The translations under genes were made by a program, and so were the position numbers. Of a DNA stretch of 64,000 nt, positions 47,601-58,375 are shown one piece after another. Within the stretch, counting starts at the first letter, position 1; the number at the start of each line of letters is the position of its first letter. The notes under the pieces are model-generated. The model made no database searches, was not told where the DNA came from, and saw only the letters and a list, made by a program, of their open reading frames with translations. Origin of the DNA: Helopsaltes ochotensis (Eukaryota; Chordata; Aves; Passeriformes; Locustellidae); NCBI GenBank assembly GCA_013400155.1, contig VXBM01000216.1, positions 621,297 to 685,296 on the forward strand, read 5' to 3'.

Positions 47601-48986
47601 GGGCATTTCAGAAGACTATGAAGTGTTGGAAAGGCCATGCGTTGGAAATGAGTACTGAACAGGTTTATACAGGCACAGTCCAAATTCTAGTTAGAACGAG
47701 TGGTTGTTGTCCTCCTGCCCTCCTGGGTTCCAGCAAAATCAGGACAAGTAACTTGTGTGTGCTGCATCTCCACGCACAGCAGGGTGAAATTCCCTTGTGA
47801 TGCTTTGCAGTGCTAAGCTGCCCACATAAGGATGTTTCAGTTCATGGTGAATCAATTAAAGTTTTTCCGGTTTCAGATTATCTGCAAGGAAGAGGGAAAC
47901 CTTCAGGTTTCCTTGTCCTTCGGTGCCTTGGAGCCAGGTGGGTGCAGAGTTCATATCCATGCCATGGTCCCAAGTGTTCCTTGGGGTTGCAGCAGGAGCT
48001 AGCAAAAGGTCTTCCTTTTGTGTGACTTAATGAAAAGAGATGAGTGGAGGAGGTGGAGCTGGCCCTTTGGGTAGGAATCTGCAACAGCACCTGTGAGTGT
48101 CCTTTGATTGGAAACTGGAAGCGCCACTGGCTGTGGTGTCCCTGCACGATGGGATGTGCGTTAACAGAAGAGAGCAGGTGGTTGCTGGGTTGGGCAAAGA
48201 AAACTTGAATGCCACCCCTGGCCCTCGGCTGGGTTGGAAAAGATGGGAAGCTAATGGGCAGTGTTGGGGAAAGAGCACAAGTTGTATGGATCGATGCAGC
48301 TGTCCCAAGTATTGGGGTTTGATCAGTACAACCACGGTTGTATGCCAAGGACAGCTGCTGGATGAGGGATTAGGACGGACTCTGATTGCTAGGGTTTACT
48401 TTACAGATGTCATAAAAAGGCCTTCTTCAAACCTGTTCATTCCTCCAGTGCTGCTTTTCCAGATGGGAATTACAGAGCAAGATTCAGTGAAATCTGCTTC
48501 TGTGTTATTTAACAGAAAAGAATTACAGTAACCTTTTCTAATCTTTTCATTTCAGGTTTGATTTACCTGCTGTACTTTGATCAGAAATTTGTGTTGTTTT
48601 ACAGGATTAGGTATTTTCATGTCCAGTTGTGGAATGAGTGTAGTGTATAAAAATTTTTATGATTATTGTATTTTGAAAGCTGGGATTAACCTGTGATTCT
48701 TGATTAAAAAGATACTGTACAGGATGGGGGTGGGTACTGAAATTGTTGCTTAGCTTGTGTCCCTTCTTGCTGGGAAGAAAGCAAAACTGAAGGTGTTTTC
48801 CAGAAAGTATGCTAGCAGAGTAGAGAAATTTGGAATTAGGGAAGGTAGAATTGTGTTTACCTATTTAAACACTTAGAGTTTCCTTGTGAACAAACAGAAT
48901 GATTGGTAGCAACTAAGCCTTTGCTTACTCTGTCTGATACTGGGAGATGGCAGTGCTGAATCTGTGTTTACTCTCATGTTTTGTAG
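44671..48986. other. Unassigned non-coding DNA
   Basis: No gene is recognised. Open frames reach 156 codons (minus strand, 47878-48348) and overlap a 144-codon plus-strand frame (48097-48531), typical of chance frames in GC-richer sequence. A 22-base near-perfect palindrome lies at 45304-45325. Confidence 0.5.
45304..45325. repeat. 22-bp near-perfect palindrome with opposed splice donors
   Basis: Arms GCCTCTTACC and GGTAAGAGGC (10 bp each) are separated by TG. Each strand therefore reads GGTAAGAGGC, a good splice-donor core. No matching upstream exon is evident on either strand. Confidence 0.8.
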
Positions 48987-49335
48987 CTCTGCTGAGGATG
49001 GCATCAACCTCCTCCAAGTCAGGGACTTCAGTATCCTACAGAAAGCCCCTCATTAAGGCCAAAGCTGATTGATGTTCAGCAAGTCTCAACAAAAACTAGG
49101 TTTGTGCAAGCTGTTTTTTGCTGCCTTGGTGCAAAATGGCAGGGAAGGCAGTTCTTAAAGAAGCCCTTAGACACAGGCGGAAGAAAGGTGCCATGAGAGA
49201 CCATTACATGCCACTGAATGTGAGATGCACCACATCCAGATGGCTGAAGGGATGGTTTGGAATCATGTGGATACAAGGAATACTTGCATATGTGTGTTTA
49301 ATACAAATCCATTTTAAAAGCCTAAGTGTTTATAT

Positions 49336-49343
49336 TGTACATA
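49336..49343 (+). promoter_or_regulatory. Pumilio-type element TGTACATA
   Basis: It matches the known PUM1/PUM2 recognition TGTANATA. It matters only if the candidate 3' UTR is transcribed. Confidence 0.3.
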
Positions 49344-49400
49344 GCATTGTCTTAAAACTAGTAGAGAAATGTTGGGACTGCTGTGTATATTTTACATAGA

Positions 49401-49413
49401 AATAAAGAATAAA
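49401..49413 (+). terminator. Tandem polyadenylation signals
   Basis: Two AATAAA hexamers seven bases apart are followed within 15-30 bases by a GT/T-rich stretch. This is a good poly(A) site by composition, and the strand agrees with the acceptor at 48986. Confidence 0.35.
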
Positions 49414-51228
49414 TCCATATAATGTGTTCTGTTTCAATTGAAATCCACCTGAAAGTCTTTTTTGGTTCTGCTGCTGTTCCTCCCTTGAGTACGGAGAAAG
49501 CAAATAGTACAGGTCTACTTTGCTTAAGACTGTTGGAAGAATTTTGCTGACATGACAGCACAGTGGATATCCACGGCTGTGTGAGGGCTGGATTTGTTCT
49601 TGGTCACCCTTTTTAGAGAACCACCAGCATTTATGTGGGAGAAGGTTTTCATAGGTTTGTAAATGAACAAAGAGCAGTCTTGCCTTCAAGGTCGAGGCAC
49701 TGTCTAGTGCAGCAGGAAGGGAAGCTGCTTTGGCTGGTGGGCAGCTTGTGGAGAAAAGGGCTCTGGTGGGTAGGTTTCCCTTGAGGAACATCTTCGTGCT
49801 TTTTCTCCCTTTAAAGCTATTGTCCGGATAGTGCTGCTAACCACAGATAACAAGGTCCTGTTGTGGATGCAGGAGTCAAGGGGCTAACAAGGAATTGCTT
49901 TTCTCTTTGCTGGGTATGAAAGATGTGGTCCCATGAAATCCTTCGGGAGAAAAATGGGAATTGAGGACAGGCTGGAGTTGTGTGCTACCAAATGATACAG
50001 TCCTGGCTGAACTGGAGCATAGCGTGCAAAATCAGAGCCAAAGTTCCAAATGGCAATTATCAGGCAGCTCGATTAACTCTCTCTTCCCTAGGAAATCACT
50101 GTCAGGATTATATGGTCTCAGGAAAGATTAGCAAAGCTGAGGAATCTTCAGGTTGATAAATAGGAAGATTAGATGGAAGCAATGGGAAAGCTACTTAGTA
50201 CTGAAGTCTTTGCTCTGAGAGCCAAAAGAAAAGCTTTTAACTAAGCGCATTTGGAAGGAACAAGCCTGAAATTGCAAGAAAAGATGGCATAAGGAGGCAA
50301 GATGACAGCTGGAACCCAAAGGAGCTTTTAGTTGCTTTTCCTTGCCGTTGATGGCAACTTAACAGGAACCAGTACCAGGAACAGACAGTGCACCATAACC
50401 CTGACTGCTGCTGTAACTGAGTCTATGCCCAGGCTAATCCTCCATGGCATGAGGCTCTAGGGGTTAGAGGAAGAAGGGAAGGACCAAACCTTGGCTAGAG
50501 TGGAAACTGTGGGTACTGAATCATACAACCCCAATCCCTGATGCAGCAAGAGAAATGTTTCTGTTCTCTATTCAGAATGGCAGCCTGCTAGCAAGGGTGT
50601 TCTGGGCAGTGAGTCTTGGTAAAGCCTGTGAAAAGCATCATTTCAGCTCAAATGAGTTTTTCAGTTTGATTACCTCGAACAGTGCAGTTGAGTAGTGCAC
50701 ACATAAGAATAAGAAATAGCTTGTGGTGAGAGCTGGTTTGATGTTTTAATGTTTCTGGGAAGTTAGTGTATTAAATTATTTTCTTGGGGCCATGGACTTT
50801 GCCATCCTCCATTGACAGCGAGTTGTGGTGAGGCATCCATTCATCTGCAGTCTGAGCTGTGCAAATGGAAGGCCTGTTGTTTCTCCCTGAACACTCTTTC
50901 TTTCTGGAGAGTTATGTGAGGTCAAGACAACTTCCCAGTTGGGCTGCAAGAGTTGAGGTGATCTGGAGCTGAGAAATCCTGCTGCAGGATCTTGTGTACC
51001 ATATGTCCCCAGGGCACACTCCCAGCTCTGTGTCAGTGCTTGCTTTGCTGCCTTGCTGAGGGATGTGCTTGGATCCCTAGGGCTCTGGGATGTCACTAAG
51101 GATGGAGCTCAGGGGTGATTGTTGCTGATAAATGATGTGATGGTCCTAAGGAGAAGTGCAGGCAGAGCAGCTGGGAAGTATTTTTGTGTTCCTGTATCTT
51201 TTCTAAAGTTGGAAACAACAGGAACACT

Positions 51229-51251
51229 GGGGGGCGGGGGGGAGGGGGGGG
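51229..51251 (+). other. G-quadruplex-capable G-run
   Basis: 23 bases, all G except one C and one A, with tracts of 6, 7 and 8 G. It meets quadruplex criteria on the plus strand and closely resembles the run at 10872-10894. Confidence 0.65.
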
Positions 51252-52817
51252 TTGTAAAATACTGCATACTGATAGAAAATGGATCTTTTCTCACAGCTAA
51301 GGAGTTTTCACTTCTGTTCACCAAATGAGAGACCAGTGGTCACTTTGAATGGAGTTCTGTTTCTCCCCTGGATCTTCACTGCTTGCTTTGTAGTTTATAG
51401 ATGCTTTTTAAACTTGTTCATTTAACATCACTGGTGATCCATGGATACCTGGATATAGCAATGTGATAAAATTAATGTCTTGGAAGTGTCATATGTTCTG
51501 TATACTTGTGCTGTCAGGAAGTAATGCAGCAGAAACATGAGAACATTACACTGAATGATGTGGCAATCATCTGACTTCTTGCTGGTGATAAGCAGCCCAA
51601 ATATTCCAGGGAAAAATTAAAAAGGAAAAAAAATCCAGAATGGGCAGTTTCAAAGTGACAGAGGCAGAGTGGTAAAACCAAGTGTGAGCATGTTTGATAT
51701 GTGATGATAGGTGACTATTTTTAAACATAAAGTCTTGCCTATAGCACCTGAGATGGAAAAATGTGTAATTGTCCTGGTTTTATTATAAGAACGAAGTTGG
51801 ATACAATGAGTTTGAAGGACAAACAGAAAAAATACGAAAAAGGGATTTTCATCTTGAATTTGTGTAGCTGCCTTTCAACTTTGCTGAGTGTAATCATCTC
51901 TATCATTTTCTGAAATCATTGTGTCATTAAAGGAAAAAAACCCAAATCTGAGCCCTTAATAGGGTACCTGTGCTCACATTTGTTTCTGGAGCCAAGTTTC
52001 AGTATGACTTCCAGCACACTTCTCTGCTCTTTGTCTGTACCATTACAAAGACAAGTTCCTTGTCCTCCTGTCCCGAAAATCCTGGCTGACTTCTCAGATC
52101 TGCTGTAGTCTCTGCCTGGGATTTGGCACAGGAGCCATTGACATTACTGGTTCCAGTGCTCATTCCTTACTGCTGTAATGGTTCTGTCTCATCTATTCTG
52201 TGTTCCTCAAAGTCTTCTGTATGTTGGACTAATCCAAATGAGTTGGTATTATTTGCATAGGTTGTCACCTCATTTCTCAGCAGCTTCTCTAAATCATGAG
52301 TAATGACTGTAAATAACTCTGGTCTTAGTGTCTTGGGGCACCTCCTTGTTAATCTTGAGCCATTATATTAATTGACCATTTGATCCTCATCTCTGCCCTG
52401 CCCCTCCCTTCATCCCTCTAACTTGCAGCCAGAATTGTCTGTCTGTGCACCGCTGCCTGATATTTTCAAAAGGCTTCATGAGACGCTTGGAGGCTCTTTG
52501 GAAGCCCAGAATAAGATGTCATCACACACATCTTGATCTCTTGCTTTGATGCAACTGCATTATGGCATGATATTCCACACTCTTCCCAGGCTCACTGGTG
52601 ATTCATTGCACCACTGTGGCAGCTGCTGCTGTTTCTGCTTTTGGTGTCTTGTTGGCTCTCCAGAGGGGAGGATTGAGGTGGGGAAAGAACTTGGAGAGAT
52701 GTATGTGGCAGGGGAAGGCAAACAAGCCCTTTGTCCTACTTGCTGACACAGTGTTTCTGCCAGCATGTTACCGTGTCATCTCAGAAACAGAAGTGGAAGT
52801 GGGAATTGATTTAAGTA

Positions 52818-52839
52818 ATTCCTTATTAAAATAAGGAAT
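52818..52839. repeat. Short inverted repeat
   Basis: ATTCCTTAT and ATAAGGAAT form a 9-bp perfect stem around a TAAA loop. It is AT-rich and too short for a microRNA precursor. Confidence 0.7.
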
Positions 52840-53784
52840 AAAATAAAGATACCTACTCTATAAGATTATGTACAAGTCAATCAGACTCTCCTCTGTTATT
52901 CATCCACCGTTTTCTATAAAGCGGATTGTAAAAACTGGCTTTGCCCATTCTGTGTTTCGCAGTTGCTACATATTGGGGAGTAGAAGGAGAAGTTTTGTTT
53001 CTATTTTCTCTCAGTACCAGTAGGCCATGTTTTAAAGGCTAAGATTCCAGGATATCTGCATAAGGAAATAGAAATCTTTTGGGCATTTCAATTTTCCCCC
53101 TGGAGATCTTGTTTTGATGCTCAGGTGCTGGGGAATTCTGGGAGCTCCTTTGGTTATCCCTGCCTGTTCCATCAGTGCTGTGAGTTTGGTACATAGCAGG
53201 AAGACAGAGGAATACAGGCGATGGCTACTGCAATCCAGTGCTTGCGTAAACTGCATGTTAGTGATGGAATAAATCCATTCCAGGGCAGTCAGTCACTGCT
53301 GATGGCTGTTCGGCTCGGCACTCTTAGGGAAGTAGTTGCTCTCTGTGTGTACACACCCTGTGTGACAGAGCTGCTGAGAAGACCAGTGCTCTGTTCTTGG
53401 ACCCATGACTGGTCTCTCACAGTCCCATCTCACTTGTGTTTCCCTCTCTTATTCCTGAAGAAAGAGGTGATGGAGGCAGGAAAAATGACTGAACTCTGCA
53501 GAAGGAAAAGCAGAATTGCCAAACAATTCTAGTTTGGATTGAGGCAGAGACTAAATGCTGGGCTGGGGAGCCAGATGATCCATTTCACTGGTGTCGTAGT
53601 TAAGTGAGCACTTGTAGAAGTCGTAGGTGGGAGTCCCCATATCTGGGAGGCCAGGAATTTGACCTGAATGTTAATATGCGAGAGGCTTGTAGGTGTACTG
53701 TGGATGGACCTTGCAGCATGAAATGTTACACTGAGTCTCTTCTGCTCTTGGGTCATTGTTGAGATTTTTTTGGTGGGGAAATCA

Positions 53785-53835
53785 TAGATAGATGTGAAGA
53801 TGGAAGACAGATGGATAGACAGAAAGACAGGATCA
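53785..53835 (+). repeat. Degenerate GATA/GACA repeat
   Basis: ATAGATAGATG, GAAGACAGATGG and ATAGACAGAAAGACAGG form a diverged tract of GATA and GACA units, similar in type to known vertebrate GATA/GACA simple repeats. Confidence 0.5.
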
Positions 53836-53859
53836 GATAGTAGATGAGTTACAATTGTA

Positions 53860-54320
53860 GCCTAATGCATGTGCTGTCTTAATGCTGCAATATTAGCACA
53901 GCATCAGAGTCCCTCTACATCTGCCCCCCTTCCTCCAACTGTACCGATTTATATGAAAATTAAGATTACAAATTAAAACCAGGCTATCCTGGAGTTTTCC
54001 AGTTCATCAGCCATCCAATAAAAATGATGTCGAGCTTGTGTGCATAATTCCCAGAAGATTACTTTGTCCTTACAGCTAAGCTCTGTCCCTGATATAAAAG
54101 ATCTCTATCCAGTTTTATTGAAATAAAGAACTAACATTATAATCCCAATATTGAGGTATAATCTTCATTATCTCCTGACCCTCTTGAGATATTTTTTCTC
54201 CCACCCCCATTCTATCCTGATTCAGATTTATTTCATTTATAATCCCTATGTGTTTACCTTTATTCAGATAGGATTATAAACCAAATAAATAGAAACCCTC
54301 CCCCCAACATGCCCTAACAT
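53860..54320. promoter_or_regulatory. AT-rich block with three TAATCC sites (hypothetical enhancer)
   Basis: About 460 AT-rich bases hold TAATCC at 54140-54145 and 54240-54245 and its reverse, GGATTA, at 54271-54276. These three K50-homeodomain (OTX/PITX/GSC-type) sites lie within 137 bases. Related GATTAC and ATAATC motifs lie around them, and the block has no simple repeats or long open frame. This composition is common in conserved developmental enhancers. Conservation and activity are inference. Confidence 0.25.
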
Positions 54321-57300
54321 ACAGCAAATACCCTTCAGCTGAGCTCTCATTCCATGATGTGTTGGGCTGAGCTGTGGTGCCCTGGGCTCATTTCCTGCTG
54401 ACTCTGTACTTGGGGTTCCCCGCACACCCCTGGACCTGCTCCTCGGGGCGGGGGCTGGTGCTGGACCCCCGTGCTGGCAGGCGTGGCGGGGAAACCGTAA
54501 ATGTCCATGGAGGTGCAGGCAGGTGGGCTGGCCTGTGTTGGAATGCTGCTCCTGCTGAGTGCACCTCCCCCTTACAGTACTCCCAAGTACTTGTGGTACT
54601 TGAGTTTCCTTCTATGCTGAATGCACGGCTGAGGCCAGGAGTTAGAATGAGCTGACAGGCATTTGGTGACTTGGCCAAAACTTGCGTTGAGCTGATACAA
54701 AGAATGGCTTTTCCCAGACACTTTCTGCCTGCAGGCTGTGCCCTGGGCTAATACCTGCCTTAGTGCTCAGGAAGTGAGGGTCACAGTGTTGCTCAGATCG
54801 GGGCTTTTTTGGGTGCAGAGCAGTGTTTCTGTGCTGTAGGAACACCAGGTGGTAAAGGTGAAATCTATACCTGCCTCCTCTTAGTCACACACAGCAGGCC
54901 TGGTGATGCCTAATGTCATGGTCAGGTGTCTTTGTTTACATCAGAGGGTTAATACAAAGCCTATCTCTGCTGAAAGGGAAGGAAGGCTTCTGGAGGCTGT
55001 GTTCCATAGTGGTGAGATAGCATTAAGGAAACCTCTTTGCTTACTATAATCAGTGGAGTGTTTACCTACATGGAGAAGAGAGGAACCTCCAAATCATGAA
55101 GTGGGAAAAGTGGTGGTTTTTTGGGGTATGTGCATTGTACAGCATTGCAGCAGGTTGGAGATCCCAGAAGTCTCTCAGTGGCATTTCTTTAGGAATATAA
55201 GGAACAGTCACCTGGATAAGAGCTGAGTAGATCACTAGTACCAGTTGTATGGGAAAAGGAGGTGCACCTCCTGGCTAGCCAAGTGACTCTTTTTGGTAGA
55301 CCCAGTGTCTCTCTCAGTTACTCAGTCTGTATGAAATGAGGTTGGAAATACTAGGTTTCAATGAGAAGAATTTAGAGATTCTGAGGGGAAGATGGCAGTG
55401 CAGGAGGGAATATGCAACGTTAGAGGGGAGAATTTAGTTTGCTACAAAGATACATCATGTTGCATTGCTAAAATAACTGTCAGTCTTGTCCTGGAGTAAA
55501 GTAAGTATGTACTTAAGAAGAAATCCCCCAGGTAAGCTGAGGTTATTCCTTCTGTGTCTCCATCTGCTAAGCTGATAACACAGAGACATATTGATGAGGG
55601 CTCAAGGAAAACATGAAATATTTCATCAGTAAGATTATACCACACAGAGACAGATGTTGGGAAGCTGTAACATTTAAAAATAAAGAGATAAACACATGGT
55701 TGCGGGAGGGATGGAAAGATTATTGTGGGTGGTTGTTTTAGGGTTTTGGGTTTTTTTTTTTCTGCATGGGCTGAGTGGGAGGAGGGAAGATACAACAAGG
55801 TGCTGGGAGAGGAAGAGTGTATCAGAACGTAAAGGACTTAGTTACTACCTGAGGGCAGACTGAGGAGGTGAATGCTGCTGCCTTGGGATAAGCAGCTTTT
55901 GCGGAAATAAGGTAGGAAAGTGAGCTTAGCCAGGTTTAAGTCTCTTCTTATATGGACCAGCCATGCTGCTACTCATGGCAGATTGTGTTTAATTGTAAAG
56001 CTTTGCTTCTGAACTAGTCAGACCTAGGAGACAGGTAATGCTTGACTTAGGGGCATCAGTGAACAGGAGGCCCACTGTCTGCTACAGATAGTGTGTGTTT
56101 GATTGCGTAATATTTACATGTAGGTGTCGGTCAGGTGAGTCTTCTGCCTTGCCTGTTGCTGCCATGGTGTGTGACAGGCACTCCTTCGAATTCTCCTTCG
56201 AAAAAGTTCCATGAACCATGGCATTGTGCTACTCTGCAGCAGCTGTCCCAAGCCTTGCTGTCATGCTGACCCTCACATGGCCCTCAGCTGCTAAGAGTCA
56301 TGCCTTGAGCAAGCTGCCTGTTATCCATGAGTGGTGTTTAACAGCTGGAAGCATTTTCTCTGGACTGGGGTGCTCCAGCTGTAACTGGCTGGTAGAGGTG
56401 TTTCTGCAGTCCCCAGTAGGTTGGATGGGAGGGGGCTGTGTGTGTAATAAAATGGAAGCTTTCAGCAGAAACTTCAGTGGAATTGGATATCAGTGCCTGG
56501 GGAGGAAGAAAAGTGTCTTCATCCTTCTCTGAAGATTTGAGGGCCTGTCAGTGGCTCCTGTCTTTAGCAAAACTGGCAGTACCTTGCAGGTTTGGTGCCA
56601 AAGGAGGGTCCTACTGGCACAAGTTTGTGGCTCTGTAGGTCACAGTGGTGGACCAGGCACCTGCACTGATCCACAGTTCTGGTGGAATTCTGCAGGGGTA
56701 TAGCTTTGTATAGGGCCCCGCTGGGCAGTGAACAACTGCAGCTTCCTTGTCTCATGCCAGTGCTCTTGGGCTGGGGAGCCATTCACCCCAGGCCCCCACT
56801 GACAGATTTCCTGTGGATGTCTGACAGTTGCACAGAGTTCCTGGGGTCAGGAAACAGCACTTAGCTTCCCAGCTGAGACAAAATAGAGGCCATCAGGTAA
56901 GGGATGTGCCTTCCTTTTGTCATAGAGGGTTCTGTGAGGAGCAGATGAGGAGTCTGTAATGGTGAAGTCATTCTGTTGGAGGTGGGGAGGACACTGCTGC
57001 TGCTTTCAGAGGTTGTCCTTATGATTCCCAGGCTCGCTGAGTGCTGGGAGAGTTTTCCATACCTCTTTGTAAAATACAGAGTTTGACTGCCTTGCCATCA
57101 GGGAGGGTTCCTTCATAACTTTCTCACTTTGATCCTGTGATGGATGACACTGCCAGGGACATCCTTAATGCTGTACAGCCTCTGAGGTTCTCTAAAGGTG
57201 ATATACATCATGTGTAAACATTGCCATCTGCAGAATGCTGCTTTATGAAGAACTTCCAACTCTGCTTTAAGTGGGAGGCTGGAGTGACAAAGTGATGGTG

Positions 57301-58224
57301 TCACTTTGCAACTGGCCCTTGAAGGATGGTCCATTCCCTTTGGGAACCATCTGTGTAGCCCTGTGTGCCTGATGGAATGTTTATTGTGTTTGGCTGAAAT
57401 AAAGAAAATCAACTTTCTGTTCCTTGTGCTGTGATTTTCAGGGAGTTTAAAATCTTTCTGAAAGGTTGTTCCCTTTTGGCCCAAGGACAGTTAAGTTTGG
57501 AGCTGGAGCACAGGCTGAAGGTTTAGCTTTGGTGGAAGTTTTGTGAAACCCAAGTCTCACAAAGAGCAGTTGATACTGATTTCCTTCCTCCTCGGCACGG
57601 GAACCAGCCTTCTGTTTGTCTGTGATTAATCAATTTACATAGCAGGTGCGGATAGCAAATTACCTACTTAGCTACAAGCAAGAGTGGCTTTAAAGGGATG
57701 GAAACATCTGAAATAATGTTTGAAAAAAGAACTTGTGAAGTTGTGTGAGGTCAGTGGCCAGCTGTTGATAGGAGGGTTGTCTGAGCAGCAGCCTGCCGTA
57801 GATTATCACCTTAATGATGATCATGTGATTGCCCTGTCACTCTGGCTTGGCCAGTCCTTCATTCCCCCTTGTGTCAGCCTTCTTCCCTGAGGCTCTTGGA
57901 AAGGTTGCAAGGAGAGCAGAGATGTACGTGAAGGTGTTCTGACGTGGGCTTAGTAAGGTAATGCTTATCCCCAGGTGCCCAGGTACTGCTTGGGTTCTGG
58001 TATTTTGTGGCATTGGTGAGAGCCTGTACCTGGAATGGGCTGAGAAAACAGCATGAGGGTACCTACACTTGGAACTGCCGCTGGTCTTGTGTGGCTGGTC
58101 CACAGCACTCTGGCTCTCTTTAGTGGTGTTTTGTATCAAGTAACTTAAAAGTGATTGCTTCTTTTAGTGTAAATACTGTTGAAAAGTGCTGAAAAGCACC
58201 CCTGCTGCTTTCTATCAGGTGCCC
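54321..58224. other. Unassigned non-coding DNA
   Basis: A short GC-richer patch lies at 54420-54500. A possible poly(A) site lies at 57398-57403 (AATAAA followed by a T/GT-rich stretch), with no identifiable exon before it. A 12-bp tandem duplication of CTCCTTCGAA is at 56181-56204. The open frames are at most 123 codons. Confidence 0.5.
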
Positions 58225-58375
58225 TTAGGTTGTTTTGTGGTAGTGGTGGTTTTTGGTATGGGGGGTTGGAGGATTTTTTTGGTTGGTTTGCTTGTGGGTT
58301 TTTTTGTTTTGGTTGGAGGGGTGTGTTTTCCTTTTTTTCCCCCCAATATATTTTTTTGTTATTTTGTTATTTCAC
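58225..58375 (+). other. Strand-asymmetric G/T-rich stretch
   Basis: About 150 bases are almost entirely G and T on the plus strand up to about 58330, then T and C. They include T6-T7 and GGGG blocks. It is low-complexity sequence that gives tryptophan/phenylalanine/glycine-rich spurious frames. Confidence 0.6.

Larger units (their letters stand above)
48987..49430 (+). other. Candidate terminal exon with 3' UTR (hypothetical)
   Basis: A good acceptor (TACTCTCATGTTTTGTAG) precedes a segment open in two frames. One runs SAEDGINLLQVRDFSILQ and stops at TAA 49054-49056. The other runs MASTSSKSGTSVSYRKPL and stops at TGA 49070-49072. About 340 bases with 3'-UTR character follow. They hold a Pumilio-type TGTACATA at 49336-49343, overlapping AATAAA hexamers at 49401-49406 and 49408-49413, and a GT-rich downstream element (AATGTGTTCTGTTT). 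Cleavage would fall near 49420-49430. No upstream exon or gene identity is known, and an independent 93-codon frame also crosses it. Of the 3'-end-like sites noticed, this is the most complete. Confidence 0.28.
49431..53785. other. Unassigned non-coding DNA
   Basis: No gene is recognised. It holds a G-quadruplex-capable run (51229-51251) and a 9-bp-stem hairpin (52818-52839). The 153-codon minus-strand frame at 49330-49791 has no known features. Confidence 0.5.
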
